Made by a program: the position numbers and the translations under genes. DNA of 64,000 bases from assembly GCF_038562415.1 (NCBI RefSeq), contig NZ_JBCFBA010000003.1, positions 90,717 through 154,716 of the forward strand. The letters are read 5' to 3'. How positions within the stretch are numbered: position 1 is the stretch's first letter; each line of letters opens with the position of its first letter. Below, in pieces: positions 41,645 to 49,320 of this stretch. The notes beneath the pieces were generated by a model that did not search any database, was not told the origin of the DNA, and worked only from the letters and a program-made list of their open reading frames with translations. Source of the stretch: Solidesulfovibrio sp. (lineage in GTDB: Bacteria > Desulfobacterota > Desulfovibrionia > Desulfovibrionales > Desulfovibrionaceae).

Positions 41645-42201
41645 GAGTTCGACTCCCTCTCGAAACGCTCGAAGATGCGGGCCACGTGCTCCTTGCCCGC
41701 GATTTCGTGGGGCTTCAGGGAGAGCTTGCCCTTGGGGAAGATTTTCGGCCCAAGGTCAACGTCGGTCCAGAAGCGGCCCGTGCGCATGACGTAGTTGATG
41801 GTGAGCCCCAGTTCGAAGACGCGGCCGTGGGCTTTGACCGAATCCAGGAAGCTGTCCCAGAAGGTCTTGACCTGCGGCACGGCGGCCAGGCCCTCGCGGC
41901 GGGCCATGTGGCGCAGCACGTCCATGACGCAGGCCACGTCGATGTTGTTGGGGCAGCGCGTGGTGCAGGATTCGCACGTGGCGCACAGCCAGATGGATTT
42001 GCTCGACAGCACGGTCTTTTTCTGCCCTGCCTGAACAAGGCGCATGATCTGGCTCACGGGGATGTCGTAGGCGAAGGTGTACGGGCAGCCGGCCGTGCAG
42101 TTCCCGCACTGGTAGCACAGGCTGACGTTCTGCCCGGACTCTTCCTCCACCCTGTGAACGAAATCGCCGTCGTAGTCGCGGGTGAAATTGATGGTTTGCA
42201 T
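41641..42201 (-). CDS. hdrC: HdrC, two-[4Fe-4S] electron-transfer subunit
   Basis: Protein of 186 residues with cluster motifs at Cys29, 32, 35, 39 and Cys73, 76, 79, 83 (LCYQCGNCTAGC and LCATCESCTTRC). It is a soluble HdrC without haem-b or membrane partner, as in Flx-Hdr complexes. First gene of the hdrCBA-flxDCBA run. The preceding 490 bases separate it from the alcohol dehydrogenase gene; a terminator-like hairpin and an AT-rich promoter-like stretch there suggest it has its own promoter as well. Confidence 0.94.
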   Translation of the reverse strand: MQTINFTRDYDGDFVHRVEEESGQNVSLCYQCGNCTAGCPYTFAYDIPVSQIMRLVQAGQKKTVLSSKSIWLCATCESCTTRCPNNIDVACVMDVLRHMARREGLAAVPQVKTFWDSFLDSVKAHGRVFELGLTINYVMRTGRFWTDVDLGPKIFPKGKLSLKPHEIAGKEHVARIFERFERESNS

Positions 42202-42375
42202 AGGATCCTATCCGGTTGACGTGAAAGAAACAGGTCTATTTCAAGCGGTTCGCCCTGGCGCCCGAGGCAGGGGACACGACGGCCGCGGTCCGAGGTGGAT
42301 AGCATGGCGGTCATTGCTTTGCCACCCCGGACCCGGCGTCGCGCCTGGAGGATTTTTATAAATAATTTCAAATAG

Positions 42376-42391
42376 TTGTTAATATTATGAA
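42376..42391. promoter_or_regulatory. Rex-like imperfect palindrome upstream of hdrC
   Basis: TTGTTAATATTATGAA resembles redox-sensor Rex sites (TTGTTAA or TTGTGAA dyads); the two halves agree at six of eight positions. Rex responds to NADH/NAD+, which would suit genes of an NADH-oxidising complex. Weak match, and context-based. Confidence 0.3.
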
Positions 42392-42650
42392 TAATTTCAG
42401 GTCAACCGAGCTTGTGTCAAAACGGAACAAACGTGTAAAAAACTGACATTCTCAGGACGCGTTTCAGGTCTCTTTCCATGTGCGGGTGGCGGAAAAACGC
42501 GTCCACCATTCGCCGGAACGCGCTATGGCGATGGGCGCGCAGGCGCACTCCTTCCAACCCGACGCCACATCCACGGCCGACTGTGGCGGCGATGGTCCGG
42601 TTCGCCGCTGTCCGGGTCGAAAACACAGGCCTCGCGCGGCCCTTGATGCT

Positions 42651-42676
42651 CAAAGGGGGCCCGAAGGCCCCCTTTG
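42651..42676 (-). terminator. Terminator-like hairpin after alcohol dehydrogenase
   Basis: A perfect 11-base-pair stem (CAAAGGGGGCC with GGCCCCCTTTG) with a TTCG loop on the minus strand, 20 bases past the stop. The UUCG tetraloop makes it very stable. Only a short T stretch belongs to the stem, so partial read-through into hdrC is likely. Confidence 0.6.
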
Positions 42677-42695
42677 CCGTTGCCGGTCGCTCCGA

Positions 42696-43877
42696 TTACA
42701 GGGCGGCCGTGTAGATCGCGGTCACGTCCTTGTCGGTCGGGCAGCGCGGGTTGGTGAAACCGCAAGCGTCCTTCTGGGCGTTGCCGGTCATGGTCGGGAT
42801 GTCGGAAGCCTTGACTTCCTTGCCATACCGCTTGCCAAGCTCGACCAGGCCGGCCGGGATGCCGACGTCGGCGGACAGCTGGCGAATGGCCTTGAGCGCC
42901 AGTTCGGCGGCGTCGCGCGGGGACATGCCGGCGATGTTCTCGCCCATGATTTCGGCCATGGCGGCGAACTTCTCAACCTTGGCGATCAGGTTGAAGCTCT
43001 CGACATGGGGCAGCAGGATGGCGTTGCACTCGCCGTGCGGCAGGTCGTAGAAACCGCCGAGCTGGTGGGCCATGGCGTGCACGTGACCGAGGCTGGCGTT
43101 GTTAAACGCCATGCCGGCCAGGTATTCGGCGAAGCACATGCCTTCGCGGGCTTCCATGTCCTGACCGTTGGCACAGGCCTTGCGCAGGTACTTGAAGATG
43201 AGCTTGATGGCTTCGATGGCGCAGGCGTCGGTCATCGGGTTGGCGATGGTCGACACGAAGGCCTCGACGGCGTGGGTCAGGGCGTCCATGCCGGTGGCGG
43301 CGGTCAGCGCCGGGGGCATGCCGACCATGAGGACCGGGTCGTCAATGGCAATGTGCGGGGTCACGCGCCAGTCGACGATGGCCATCTTCACGTGGCGGGA
43401 CAGGTCGGTGATGATGCAGAAACGGGTCATTTCGGAAGCGGTGCCGGCCGTGGTGTTGACGGCCAGGTACGGCATGAAGGGCTTGCTGGACTTGTCCACG
43501 CCTTCGTAGTCATGGATCTTGCCGCCGTTGGCAACGACAAGGCCGACGCCCTTGCCGCAGTCGTGGGAGGAGCCGCCGCCCAGGGTGATGAGGCTGTCGC
43601 AACCCTCTTTCTTGTAGACTTCCACGCCCTTGTGGACGTTGGCGTCAGTGGGGTTGGGGATGGTCTCATCATAGACATGATATTTCATGCCGGCGGCGTC
43701 GAGCAGGTCGGTGATCTGTTTGCAGATGCCGACTTTCACCACGCCCTTGTCCGTGACGATCAGCGGCTTGGTTCCGCCCAGGGCCTTGATCTTCTCAGGG
43801 ATCTGCTTGGCGGCGCCGATACCGATGAGGGTCACGCTGGGAATGAAGAAACCGTAAACTTGCTCGCGAACTGCCAT
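42696..43877 (-). CDS. adh: Iron-containing alcohol dehydrogenase linked to hdr-flx
   Basis: Protein of 393 residues, group III iron alcohol dehydrogenase. Nucleotide site GGGSSHDCGKG and metal/active-site region DALTHAVEAFVS, GHVHAMAHQLGG and YDLPHGECNAILLPHV. It would oxidise ethanol or similar alcohols to aldehyde with NAD+, supplying NADH to FlxABCD-HdrABC; the same gene order (adh, hdrCBA, flxDCBA) is known in D. vulgaris. The ATG at 43877 (MAVREQV) follows GAGG about eight bases upstream; a 40-residue upstream extension is unsupported. A near-consensus -24/-12 promoter lies about 95 bases upstream. Codons are unusually uniform, as in highly expressed genes. Confidence 0.95.
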   Translation of the reverse strand: MAVREQVYGFFIPSVTLIGIGAAKQIPEKIKALGGTKPLIVTDKGVVKVGICKQITDLLDAAGMKYHVYDETIPNPTDANVHKGVEVYKKEGCDSLITLGGGSSHDCGKGVGLVVANGGKIHDYEGVDKSSKPFMPYLAVNTTAGTASEMTRFCIITDLSRHVKMAIVDWRVTPHIAIDDPVLMVGMPPALTAATGMDALTHAVEAFVSTIANPMTDACAIEAIKLIFKYLRKACANGQDMEAREGMCFAEYLAGMAFNNASLGHVHAMAHQLGGFYDLPHGECNAILLPHVESFNLIAKVEKFAAMAEIMGENIAGMSPRDAAELALKAIRQLSADVGIPAGLVELGKRYGKEVKASDIPTMTGNAQKDACGFTNPRCPTDKDVTAIYTAAL

Positions 43878-43970
43878 GGTGCCAACCTCACTTGGGTTAA
43901 GGTTATGGTTGTGCGAACGGACCCCAAACCTGATTTCCTTGCGGCTTTTGGGTAAACGCTTCTCCCTATG

Positions 43971-43987
43971 AAGCAATTCCTGGGCCA
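43971..43987 (-). promoter_or_regulatory. Sigma-54 (-24/-12) promoter of alcohol dehydrogenase
   Basis: Minus strand TGGCCCAGGAATTGCTT: full TGGC, full TTGCTT and exact GG-N10-GC spacing. Start site near 43961, leader about 85 bases. It implies control by an NtrC-type activator, of which two are encoded in this window. Confidence 0.75.
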
Positions 43988-44143
43988 GTTTTGTCATTCA
44001 ATTATTTCGGTATGTTGGCGCTTCGCTTTTCCGGGCCGCGGGGCAGACTGGGTGCGCCGGGGCGTTCGTGGCGTGTCCCAAAGGGCTACGCTCCCAGGGG
44101 GCGTGGGTAAAAAACGGCCTGCCGCGCGGCTTGGGAGCGAAAT

Positions 44144-44156
44144 GGACAAGTTGTCC
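44144..44156. promoter_or_regulatory. Candidate activator-binding palindrome
   Basis: GGACAA-G-TTGTCC is a perfect dyad about 160 bases upstream of the -24 box, a common place for an upstream activator site. The GACA...TGTC halves recall the GACAGTGTC dyad upstream of the aldehyde oxidoreductase promoter, but with different spacing. Confidence 0.35.
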
Positions 44157-44464
44157 CACGCCGGCGCGGCGATTGGGTAAAAAGGTCCCGCGGCCTGGGC
44201 ATGGGACGAGATGCGCCGGTTTCGGCTCCCGGGGTCCAAAATGAACCTGCGTGTTTCCGGTGGGTTATGTTTTTCTGCCTCGGGCGGGCGGCCCGAGGCG
44301 AAACGACGCGCCGGCCAGGGCCCCCACCCGGCGGGTGCCCCACAGGCCGTATGGCCCGGCCCCGGCTTTTTTCATGAGGCGCGGGGTTGCCTGGGGGCCG
44401 CTATATGCTATAGCTTAGCACAACGCTCATGATGGATGGGCGAGAAACACAGGAGGATATGATA

Positions 44465-44923
44465 ATGCGTAGGCAGGCCATCTTCTCAGCGGTCTTGCTC
44501 CTGGCGATGGTGATGATTTCAGGCTGCAGCGGCTCCGAAGAGAAAAAAGCCGAAACGAAGGCTCCCGCGCCCACGGCTCAGGAAGTGAAGAAGGATATCA
44601 AGGAAGCTGCCGGAGCAACGGCGGCCTATACCAAGGAACAACTCGACCAGGCCCGCACGGAAGCGACGAACAGGCTCGCGGCTATGGACAAGGATATCGA
44701 CGCCTTGCAGGCCAAGGCCGCCGGCCTGTCCGACCAGGCCAAGGCCCAGGCCCAGAAGACGCTCGACGACCTCAAGGCCAGGCGCGGCGAGGCCGCGGCC
44801 AAGCTCGACGCCCTCAAGGCCGCCGGCCAGGATGCCGGCAAGGGCCTCAAGGACGGCTACGACGCGGCCATGGACAGCCTGGCCAAGGCCTACGAGGCGG
44901 CCAAGAAGAGCCTGGAACAATAA
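44465..44923 (+). CDS. Small helical lipoprotein
   Basis: Protein of 152 residues with a lipoprotein signal (lipobox ISGC near residue 20) and a mature part rich in Ala, Lys, Glu and Asp that forms a long coiled coil, reminiscent of small lipoproteins of envelope stabilising type. No enzyme motif. The ATG at 44465 has AGGAGG at ideal spacing; another ATG six bases upstream is too close to it. A sigma-70-like promoter lies about 50 bases upstream. Likely anchored to the outer membrane; function unknown. Confidence 0.8.
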   Translation: MRRQAIFSAVLLLAMVMISGCSGSEEKKAETKAPAPTAQEVKKDIKEAAGATAAYTKEQLDQARTEATNRLAAMDKDIDALQAKAAGLSDQAKAQAQKTLDDLKARRGEAAAKLDALKAAGQDAGKGLKDGYDAAMDSLAKAYEAAKKSLEQ

Positions 44924-44957
44924 GGCGGCCGCCTGCTCGCCGTCCGGCCGGGTAGAG

Positions 44958-45004
44958 CGAACGGGCCGCGCCGTGTCCCCCGCGGGTCGGGCGCGGCCCG
45001 TTCG
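44958..45004 (+). terminator. Terminator-like hairpin after the lipoprotein gene
   Basis: A perfect 15-base-pair GC-rich stem (44958-44972 with 44990-45004) with a 17-base loop, 34 bases after the lipoprotein stop and before the arsC pair. No T-run follows, so termination may need Rho. Confidence 0.45.
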
Positions 45005-45074
45005 ACCGGGGCGTAACGGGATCGACACCGAGTTCGGCTAACAGGGAGGAACGGTTCTTTCCCGGGAGGCGACC

Positions 45075-45548
45075 ATGAGGCGGGTTCTTTTCATCTGCGT
45101 GCACAACAGCGCCAGGAGCCAGATGGCCGAGGCGTATCTGCAACGGTTTTGCGGCGAGGCGGCGCAGGTCGAAAGCGCCGGCCTCGACCCCACCGTCGTC
45201 AATCCCTTGGTCCTTACGGCCATGGCCGAGGAGGGCATCGACCTTTCGGGCAAAACGACCCGGAAGGTCTTCGACCTGTATAAGGAAGGCAGGCTCTACG
45301 ACTACGTGGTCACGGTGTGCGAGGAGTCGCTGGAGGAGCAGTGCCCGGTTTTTCCGGGTGTGACCCACCGGCTGCACCTGCCCTTTCCCGACCCGGCCGG
45401 CCTGACCGGCACGGAAGCGGAAAAGCTGGACATGGTGCGGGCCATCCGCGACCGCATCAAGGAACGCATGGCCGGCCTGGCCGAGGAGATCCGATCCGGC
45501 CGGGGCCGCCGGCCGGGCGACGTCTGGGAAGGCGGGGCGAAGCCGTGA
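45075..45548 (+). CDS. arsC: Arsenate reductase-like low-molecular-weight phosphatase
   Basis: Protein of 157 residues of the tyrosine-phosphatase-fold arsenate reductase family. P-loop CVHNSARSQMAEAY at residue 8, and C-terminal VVTVCEESLEEQCPVFPG with a pair of cysteines as in thioredoxin-coupled ArsC. It would reduce arsenate to arsenite. ATG follows GGGAGG. The following gene is a second, related protein starting with GTG four bases inside (GTGA). Confidence 0.82.
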   Translation: MRRVLFICVHNSARSQMAEAYLQRFCGEAAQVESAGLDPTVVNPLVLTAMAEEGIDLSGKTTRKVFDLYKEGRLYDYVVTVCEESLEEQCPVFPGVTHRLHLPFPDPAGLTGTEAEKLDMVRAIRDRIKERMAGLAEEIRSGRGRRPGDVWEGGAKP

Positions 45549-45985
45549 GCCGCAAACCGAGGATTCTGTTTTTGTGCACGGGCAACGCCTGTCGCAGCCA
45601 GATGGCCGAGGGCTTCGCCCGGGCCGACCGGGGCGACGTCGTCGAGGCCTTTTCGGCCGGGGTGGAGAAGCATGGCCTCGACCAACGGGCCGTGGCCGTC
45701 ATGGCCGAGGCCGGCGTGGACATCGCCGGCCAGGTTTCCAAGCTCGTGGACGAACTGCCCGACGTGCCCTTCGACTACGTGGTGACGCTGTGCGGCTCGG
45801 CCCATGACCGCTGCCCGTTTTTCCCGGGACCGGTGCGCAAGGTCCACGTCCCCTTCGAGGATCCGCCGGCCCTGGCCGCGACGGCCGTCACCGAGGCCGA
45901 GGCCCTGGGGCATTACCGGGCCGTGCGCGACGCCATCCGGGCCTTCGTGGCCGGACTGCCGCAACGCCTCGAACCCGGCGATTAG
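45545..45985 (+). CDS. Second arsenate reductase-like phosphatase
   Basis: Protein of 146 residues with the same fold: P-loop LCTGNACRSQMAEGF and VVTLCGSAHDRCPFFPG. The pair is about 35 percent alike by eye and very likely a tandem duplication. The GTG start is coupled to the stop of the first. Its stop overlaps the stop of rpiA on the other strand (TTAG). No arsR, arsB or acr3 gene lies nearby, so the arsenite exporter must be elsewhere. Confidence 0.82.
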   Translation: MSRKPRILFLCTGNACRSQMAEGFARADRGDVVEAFSAGVEKHGLDQRAVAVMAEAGVDIAGQVSKLVDELPDVPFDYVVTLCGSAHDRCPFFPGPVRKVHVPFEDPPALAATAVTEAEALGHYRAVRDAIRAFVAGLPQRLEPGD

Positions 45986-46707
45986 CCCCGGCCGGGGGGA
46001 ACGATCTCGCGCAGGCCGTCCGGCCCGGCCACGACGATCAGGTCGGCCAGCCCCACGAACAGCCCGTGCCCGGCCACGCCGGCCCGGGCGTCGAGGGCCG
46101 CGCTCAGTGCGGCCGGGTCGTCCAGGGGGCCGAAAGCGCAGTCGGCGATGACGTTGCCGCGCTCGGTGCGCATGGGGTCGCCGTCCGGGCGCAGGCGCAG
46201 GGCGGGGCGGCCGCCGATGGCCGCGAGGAACCGCAGTTCGCTGGCCAGGGCGAAGGGCGTGATCTCCACCGGCAGGGCGTGGCGCGTGCACAGGCGCGGC
46301 GAAAGCTTGCCCGCGTCGGCCACGATGACGAGCCTGTCCGCCGCCTGGGCCACGATTTTCTCATAGAGCAGCGCCCCGCCGCCGCCCTTGACGCAGTTGC
46401 CCGCCGGGTCGATCTCGTCGGCGCCGTCGATGGCCAGGTCCAGGCGCGCCGCGTCGTCGAGGCCGACCACCGGCAGGCCCTCGCGGCGCAGGGCCTGGGC
46501 CATGAAATGGGCCGCCGCGACGAACACCGTGCCGGCCAGTTCCCCCCGCCTGGCGCGTTCCCCCAGAAACGGTACAACGGCCACGGCCGTGGAGCCGTGG
46601 CCGAGGCCCACGGCCAGGCTCGGCCCGACCAGGGCCGCCGCCCGGCCGGCGGCGGCCCGCTTGGCCCGGGCCTGGTCCTGTGGCGATGCTGCGGGCTGGG
46701 CGGTCAT
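45982..46707 (-). CDS. rpiA: Ribose-5-phosphate isomerase A
   Basis: Protein of 241 residues that interconverts ribose-5-phosphate and ribulose-5-phosphate. Signatures GLGHGSTAVAVV, DGADEID (active-site region) and KGGGGALLYEK. ATG at 46707 follows AAGGAGG. It lies about 1.2 kb from a transaldolase gene on the other strand, so two non-oxidative pentose phosphate enzymes are clustered here. Confidence 0.94.
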   Translation of the reverse strand: MTAQPAASPQDQARAKRAAAGRAAALVGPSLAVGLGHGSTAVAVVPFLGERARRGELAGTVFVAAAHFMAQALRREGLPVVGLDDAARLDLAIDGADEIDPAGNCVKGGGGALLYEKIVAQAADRLVIVADAGKLSPRLCTRHALPVEITPFALASELRFLAAIGGRPALRLRPDGDPMRTERGNVIADCAFGPLDDPAALSAALDARAGVAGHGLFVGLADLIVVAGPDGLREIVPPGRG

Positions 46708-46911
46708 GGCGTTCCTCCTTGGCGGGCCGTGCCGGCCCGTTTGCCGGGAAGCGCCCGTCCGATGCCGCAACCCTACCCGATACGCGCCCGGGGGCCAACC
46801 TGCCGGCAACGCTTCGTGCCGGTTTGACACGGGAATTGCGGATGGGATAGCTGTCCGGGCAGGTGAGGGAGGCGTTGCGTATTGCCGTACAATTCGTCCA
46901 AGGAAAGGGAT

Positions 46912-47766
46912 ATGAACATGCGCATGGGGATCGTTTTGGGCTGGCTGGCTGTGTTCGGGTATGTTTTCGCTTCCACGGCCTGGGCAACGGACGATGCTTT
47001 TTTCCGGTATGCCGAGGCGTACGAACAATTCAAGTCTGCGGCCGCCTCGACAGGGGGAAGCACAAGTCCAGGTAAGGCGGCAGGCACGACGAGCCTTGCC
47101 GGATCCTGGTCATCCAATTCGCAATACATCGCCGAGGCCAAGGTGGTCGACGACGCCGGCTTGCTCAAGGGAATCGTCAAAGTCCCCAACGGTTCCTCCT
47201 ACGATCTGTACCACTTTTCGGGGTTCACTTACAACGGCACGGTCTATCTCGGGCATTTCTCGACAACCGGCCGGCAACTGTTCATTGGAACGCGCAGCGG
47301 GACGACGGTCACCGGCGAACTCACCCTCTACGACCCCTCGAACACGTATCTGGGCCGCCTGACGGGAATCGTCCTGACCCAGGACATCGCCCAGGGCTCG
47401 CTGGTCGAGACCGTGTCCCTGGCCGGAAACTGGGCGACGACCGTGCAGTCCGTCAAGGCCAGCGGCACCATGGCCGCCACCACGGTCGACACCGCCGGCG
47501 AGGCGGTGTCGGCCCTGGCCGGCGTGGCCGAGGTCTTTTACGGCGCCACCCCCGCCCCCTATCACTTCCTCGGCTACATGCGAAACAACGGCGAGGTCTT
47601 CCTCTACAACACCAATGGCACCGACGCGCGGACCCTGCTTGGCACCTATGCCAACGGCACGGTCACGGGGCTGCTGGAACAGGACGCGGTCACCGTCGAC
47701 GCCTCCGCGGCCGTGGCCCGGCAGGCCTTCCCCGTCTCGGTCATCATGCTCATGGACCCGCAATGA
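46912..47766 (+). CDS. Secreted protein of unknown function
   Basis: Protein of 284 residues with a signal peptide (hydrophobic at about 6-22, cleavage near TAWA). The mature part is low in Cys, rich in Gly, Thr, Ser and Val, and seems built of beta strands in two similar halves (SLAGSWSS... and SLAGNWAT... each followed by a beta-rich stretch ending in a Tyr-Gly-Thr pattern), which suggests an internal duplication. I do not recognise a family. ATG at 46912 follows AAGGAAAGGG; 46918 is an alternative. The promoter region is shared divergently with rpiA. Confidence 0.7.
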   Translation: MNMRMGIVLGWLAVFGYVFASTAWATDDAFFRYAEAYEQFKSAAASTGGSTSPGKAAGTTSLAGSWSSNSQYIAEAKVVDDAGLLKGIVKVPNGSSYDLYHFSGFTYNGTVYLGHFSTTGRQLFIGTRSGTTVTGELTLYDPSNTYLGRLTGIVLTQDIAQGSLVETVSLAGNWATTVQSVKASGTMAATTVDTAGEAVSALAGVAEVFYGATPAPYHFLGYMRNNGEVFLYNTNGTDARTLLGTYANGTVTGLLEQDAVTVDASAAVARQAFPVSVIMLMDPQ

Positions 47767-47962
47767 CCGGTCGCGGCGGGCCGACGGCCGCGGAAAAAGC
47801 ACGTCGCCGTTTGCCTTTTGCCGGCAAAGGATGTTTATATCCTGTCGATGCCGCCCTTGCGGGCGGGCTGTCCGCGCCGGGCCGGGCCTGACCCGGTCCG
47901 GCGCGGCACGGACCGGCGGGGGCATCGCCACTCGGACCCCACAAACCTGCTGCGAGGCGACC

Positions 47963-48835
47963 ATGCGACCCGAAACGCTCACGACGCGCATCTTCCTGGA
48001 CGGAGCCGACCCCGAGGAGACCCGGCGGGTCATCAAGACCCTGGGCTTCCTGGACGGCCAGACCACCAACCCCAGCCTTCTGGCCAAAAACCCCGAGGCG
48101 CAGGCCCACAAGGTGGACGGCAACAAGTTCAGCGCCACGGCCATCTACCAGTTCTACAAGGAACTGTGCCAGGAGCTTTCGGCCATGCTGCCGGACGGTT
48201 CCATCTCCATCGAGGTCTACGCCGACGAAACGACCACGGTGGCGGCCATGCTGGAGCAGGCCCGGGAATTCGACACCTGGATCGACAACGCCCACATCAA
48301 GCTGCCGACCTCCGCCGCCGGCCTGGAAGCGGCCGGCGTGCTCACGGGCGAAGGCCGCCGGGTCAACATGACCCTGGTCTTCACCCAGGCGCAAGCCGCC
48401 GCCGTCTACGCCGCGACCAGGGGCGCCGCGCGCGGCGCGGTCTTCCTCTCGCCCTTCGTCGGCCGCCTGGACGACCGGGGCGAAAACGGCATGGACCTGA
48501 TCGCCAACATCCTGCGCATGTACCGGGCCGGCGATGGCCACGTGGAGACGCTTACAGCCAGCGTGCGCTCCATGGAGCATTTCCTGTGCGCCCTGGCCCT
48601 TGGCAGCGACATCATCACCGCTCCGGCCTCCCTTCTCCTGGCCTGGGGCGAGGCCGGCCTGCCCATCCCCGGCCCCGGCTACCGCTACGAAGCCCCGGGC
48701 CTGGCCCCCATCCCCTATGCGGACATCGGCCTGGACGCGCCCTGGACCGGCTACGCCATCGGCCATCCCCTCACGGACAAGGGCATGGCCAAGTTTTCCG
48801 AGGACTGGAATTCGCTCATCGACATGGGCGCCTGA
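47963..48835 (+). CDS. Transaldolase family protein
   Basis: Protein of 290 residues of the transaldolase (beta/alpha)8 family: TTNPSLLAKNP near the N-terminus, the Schiff-base Lys in AHIKLPTSAAG, and the SPFVGRLDDRG phosphate-binding region. It would transfer a dihydroxyacetone unit between sugar phosphates. Size lies between short TalC/fructose-6-phosphate aldolase (about 220) and long TalB (about 320). ATG follows GAGG. Linked to rpiA nearby. Confidence 0.85.
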   Translation: MRPETLTTRIFLDGADPEETRRVIKTLGFLDGQTTNPSLLAKNPEAQAHKVDGNKFSATAIYQFYKELCQELSAMLPDGSISIEVYADETTTVAAMLEQAREFDTWIDNAHIKLPTSAAGLEAAGVLTGEGRRVNMTLVFTQAQAAAVYAATRGAARGAVFLSPFVGRLDDRGENGMDLIANILRMYRAGDGHVETLTASVRSMEHFLCALALGSDIITAPASLLLAWGEAGLPIPGPGYRYEAPGLAPIPYADIGLDAPWTGYAIGHPLTDKGMAKFSEDWNSLIDMGA

Positions 48836-49320
48836 GGCGTTGCCGCTGGCGTCGAGCAGGGCGGCCCGTCGCGCAAGCGGCGGGCCGCCTTGCGTTTTCC
48901 TGCCGCGCAACGGGCGGGCGGGCCAGGTCGTGACCAGGGACGGTCAACGGACAACATTATTACCAAACTGAAATGTTCTAGCCCCGTGGCGCAGGCCGGG
49001 GAAAGGAATGGGAGACGGCGCGGAATCTCGCAAGACGCAGAGAACGGTGCAATCGTCAGATGACCTGCGCATAAGAGGGACGCGGTTCCACACCGTCCAA
49101 AACTGTGATAAGGTTGGCATTGCAGTGGGATAGTCCCACGTGGCCCGAGCCTGGCTCGGAAGAGGCTTCATTCGGAAAGGAGGTGCGGCAGGTTCATCGC
49201 GTTGCCAGGGTGGGATGTGGAAAATGGTCCTGACGCGCAACATGCCAATATGGATTGTCGTCCGAGCACCATGATTGTCCATTGATGCATCGAACGAGTG
49301 GAGAAATGAGGAGCGACTGC
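48836..49320. other. Intergenic region before the dicarboxylate carrier gene
   Basis: About 485 bases with no gene. A strong terminator closes the transaldolase transcript (48861-48898). The rest holds a small hairpin GTGGGA-TAG-TCCCAC (49125-49139) and AT-richer patches. No clear -24/-12 or -35/-10 pair stands out. Confidence 0.5.
48861..48898 (+). terminator. Rho-independent terminator after transaldolase
   Basis: Stem of 12 base pairs with one G-U wobble and a GCAA loop, followed by CTTGCGTTTT. Confidence 0.75.

Larger units (their letters stand above)
42202..42695. other. Intergenic region between alcohol dehydrogenase and hdrC
   Basis: About 490 bases. Just after the dehydrogenase stop is a terminator-like hairpin (42651-42676). 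A strikingly AT-rich stretch at 42350-42405 contains two direct copies of AATAATTTCA (42361-42370 and 42390-42399) and an imperfect dyad TTGTTAATATTATGAA (42376-42391). This looks like a promoter/operator for hdrC. No small gene is convincing. Confidence 0.6.
43878..44464. other. Divergent regulatory region between alcohol dehydrogenase and lipoprotein genes
   Basis: About 590 bases with no gene. It holds the sigma-54 promoter (43971-43987) and a GGACAA-G-TTGTCC palindrome (44144-44156), a nine-base-pair GC-rich stem at 44277-44299 of unknown role, and a likely sigma-70 promoter for the lipoprotein gene: TTGCCT (44387-44392), 16 bases, TATAGC (44409-44414). Confidence 0.6.

Noticed and set aside
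44277-44299. GC-rich stem as terminator
   Set aside because: No T-run on either strand downstream and not next to a gene end.
46805-46820. GGCACG and TTGCC boxes resembling a -24/-12 promoter for rpiA
   Set aside because: Spacing between GG and GC is one base too long; sigma-54 is strict about it.
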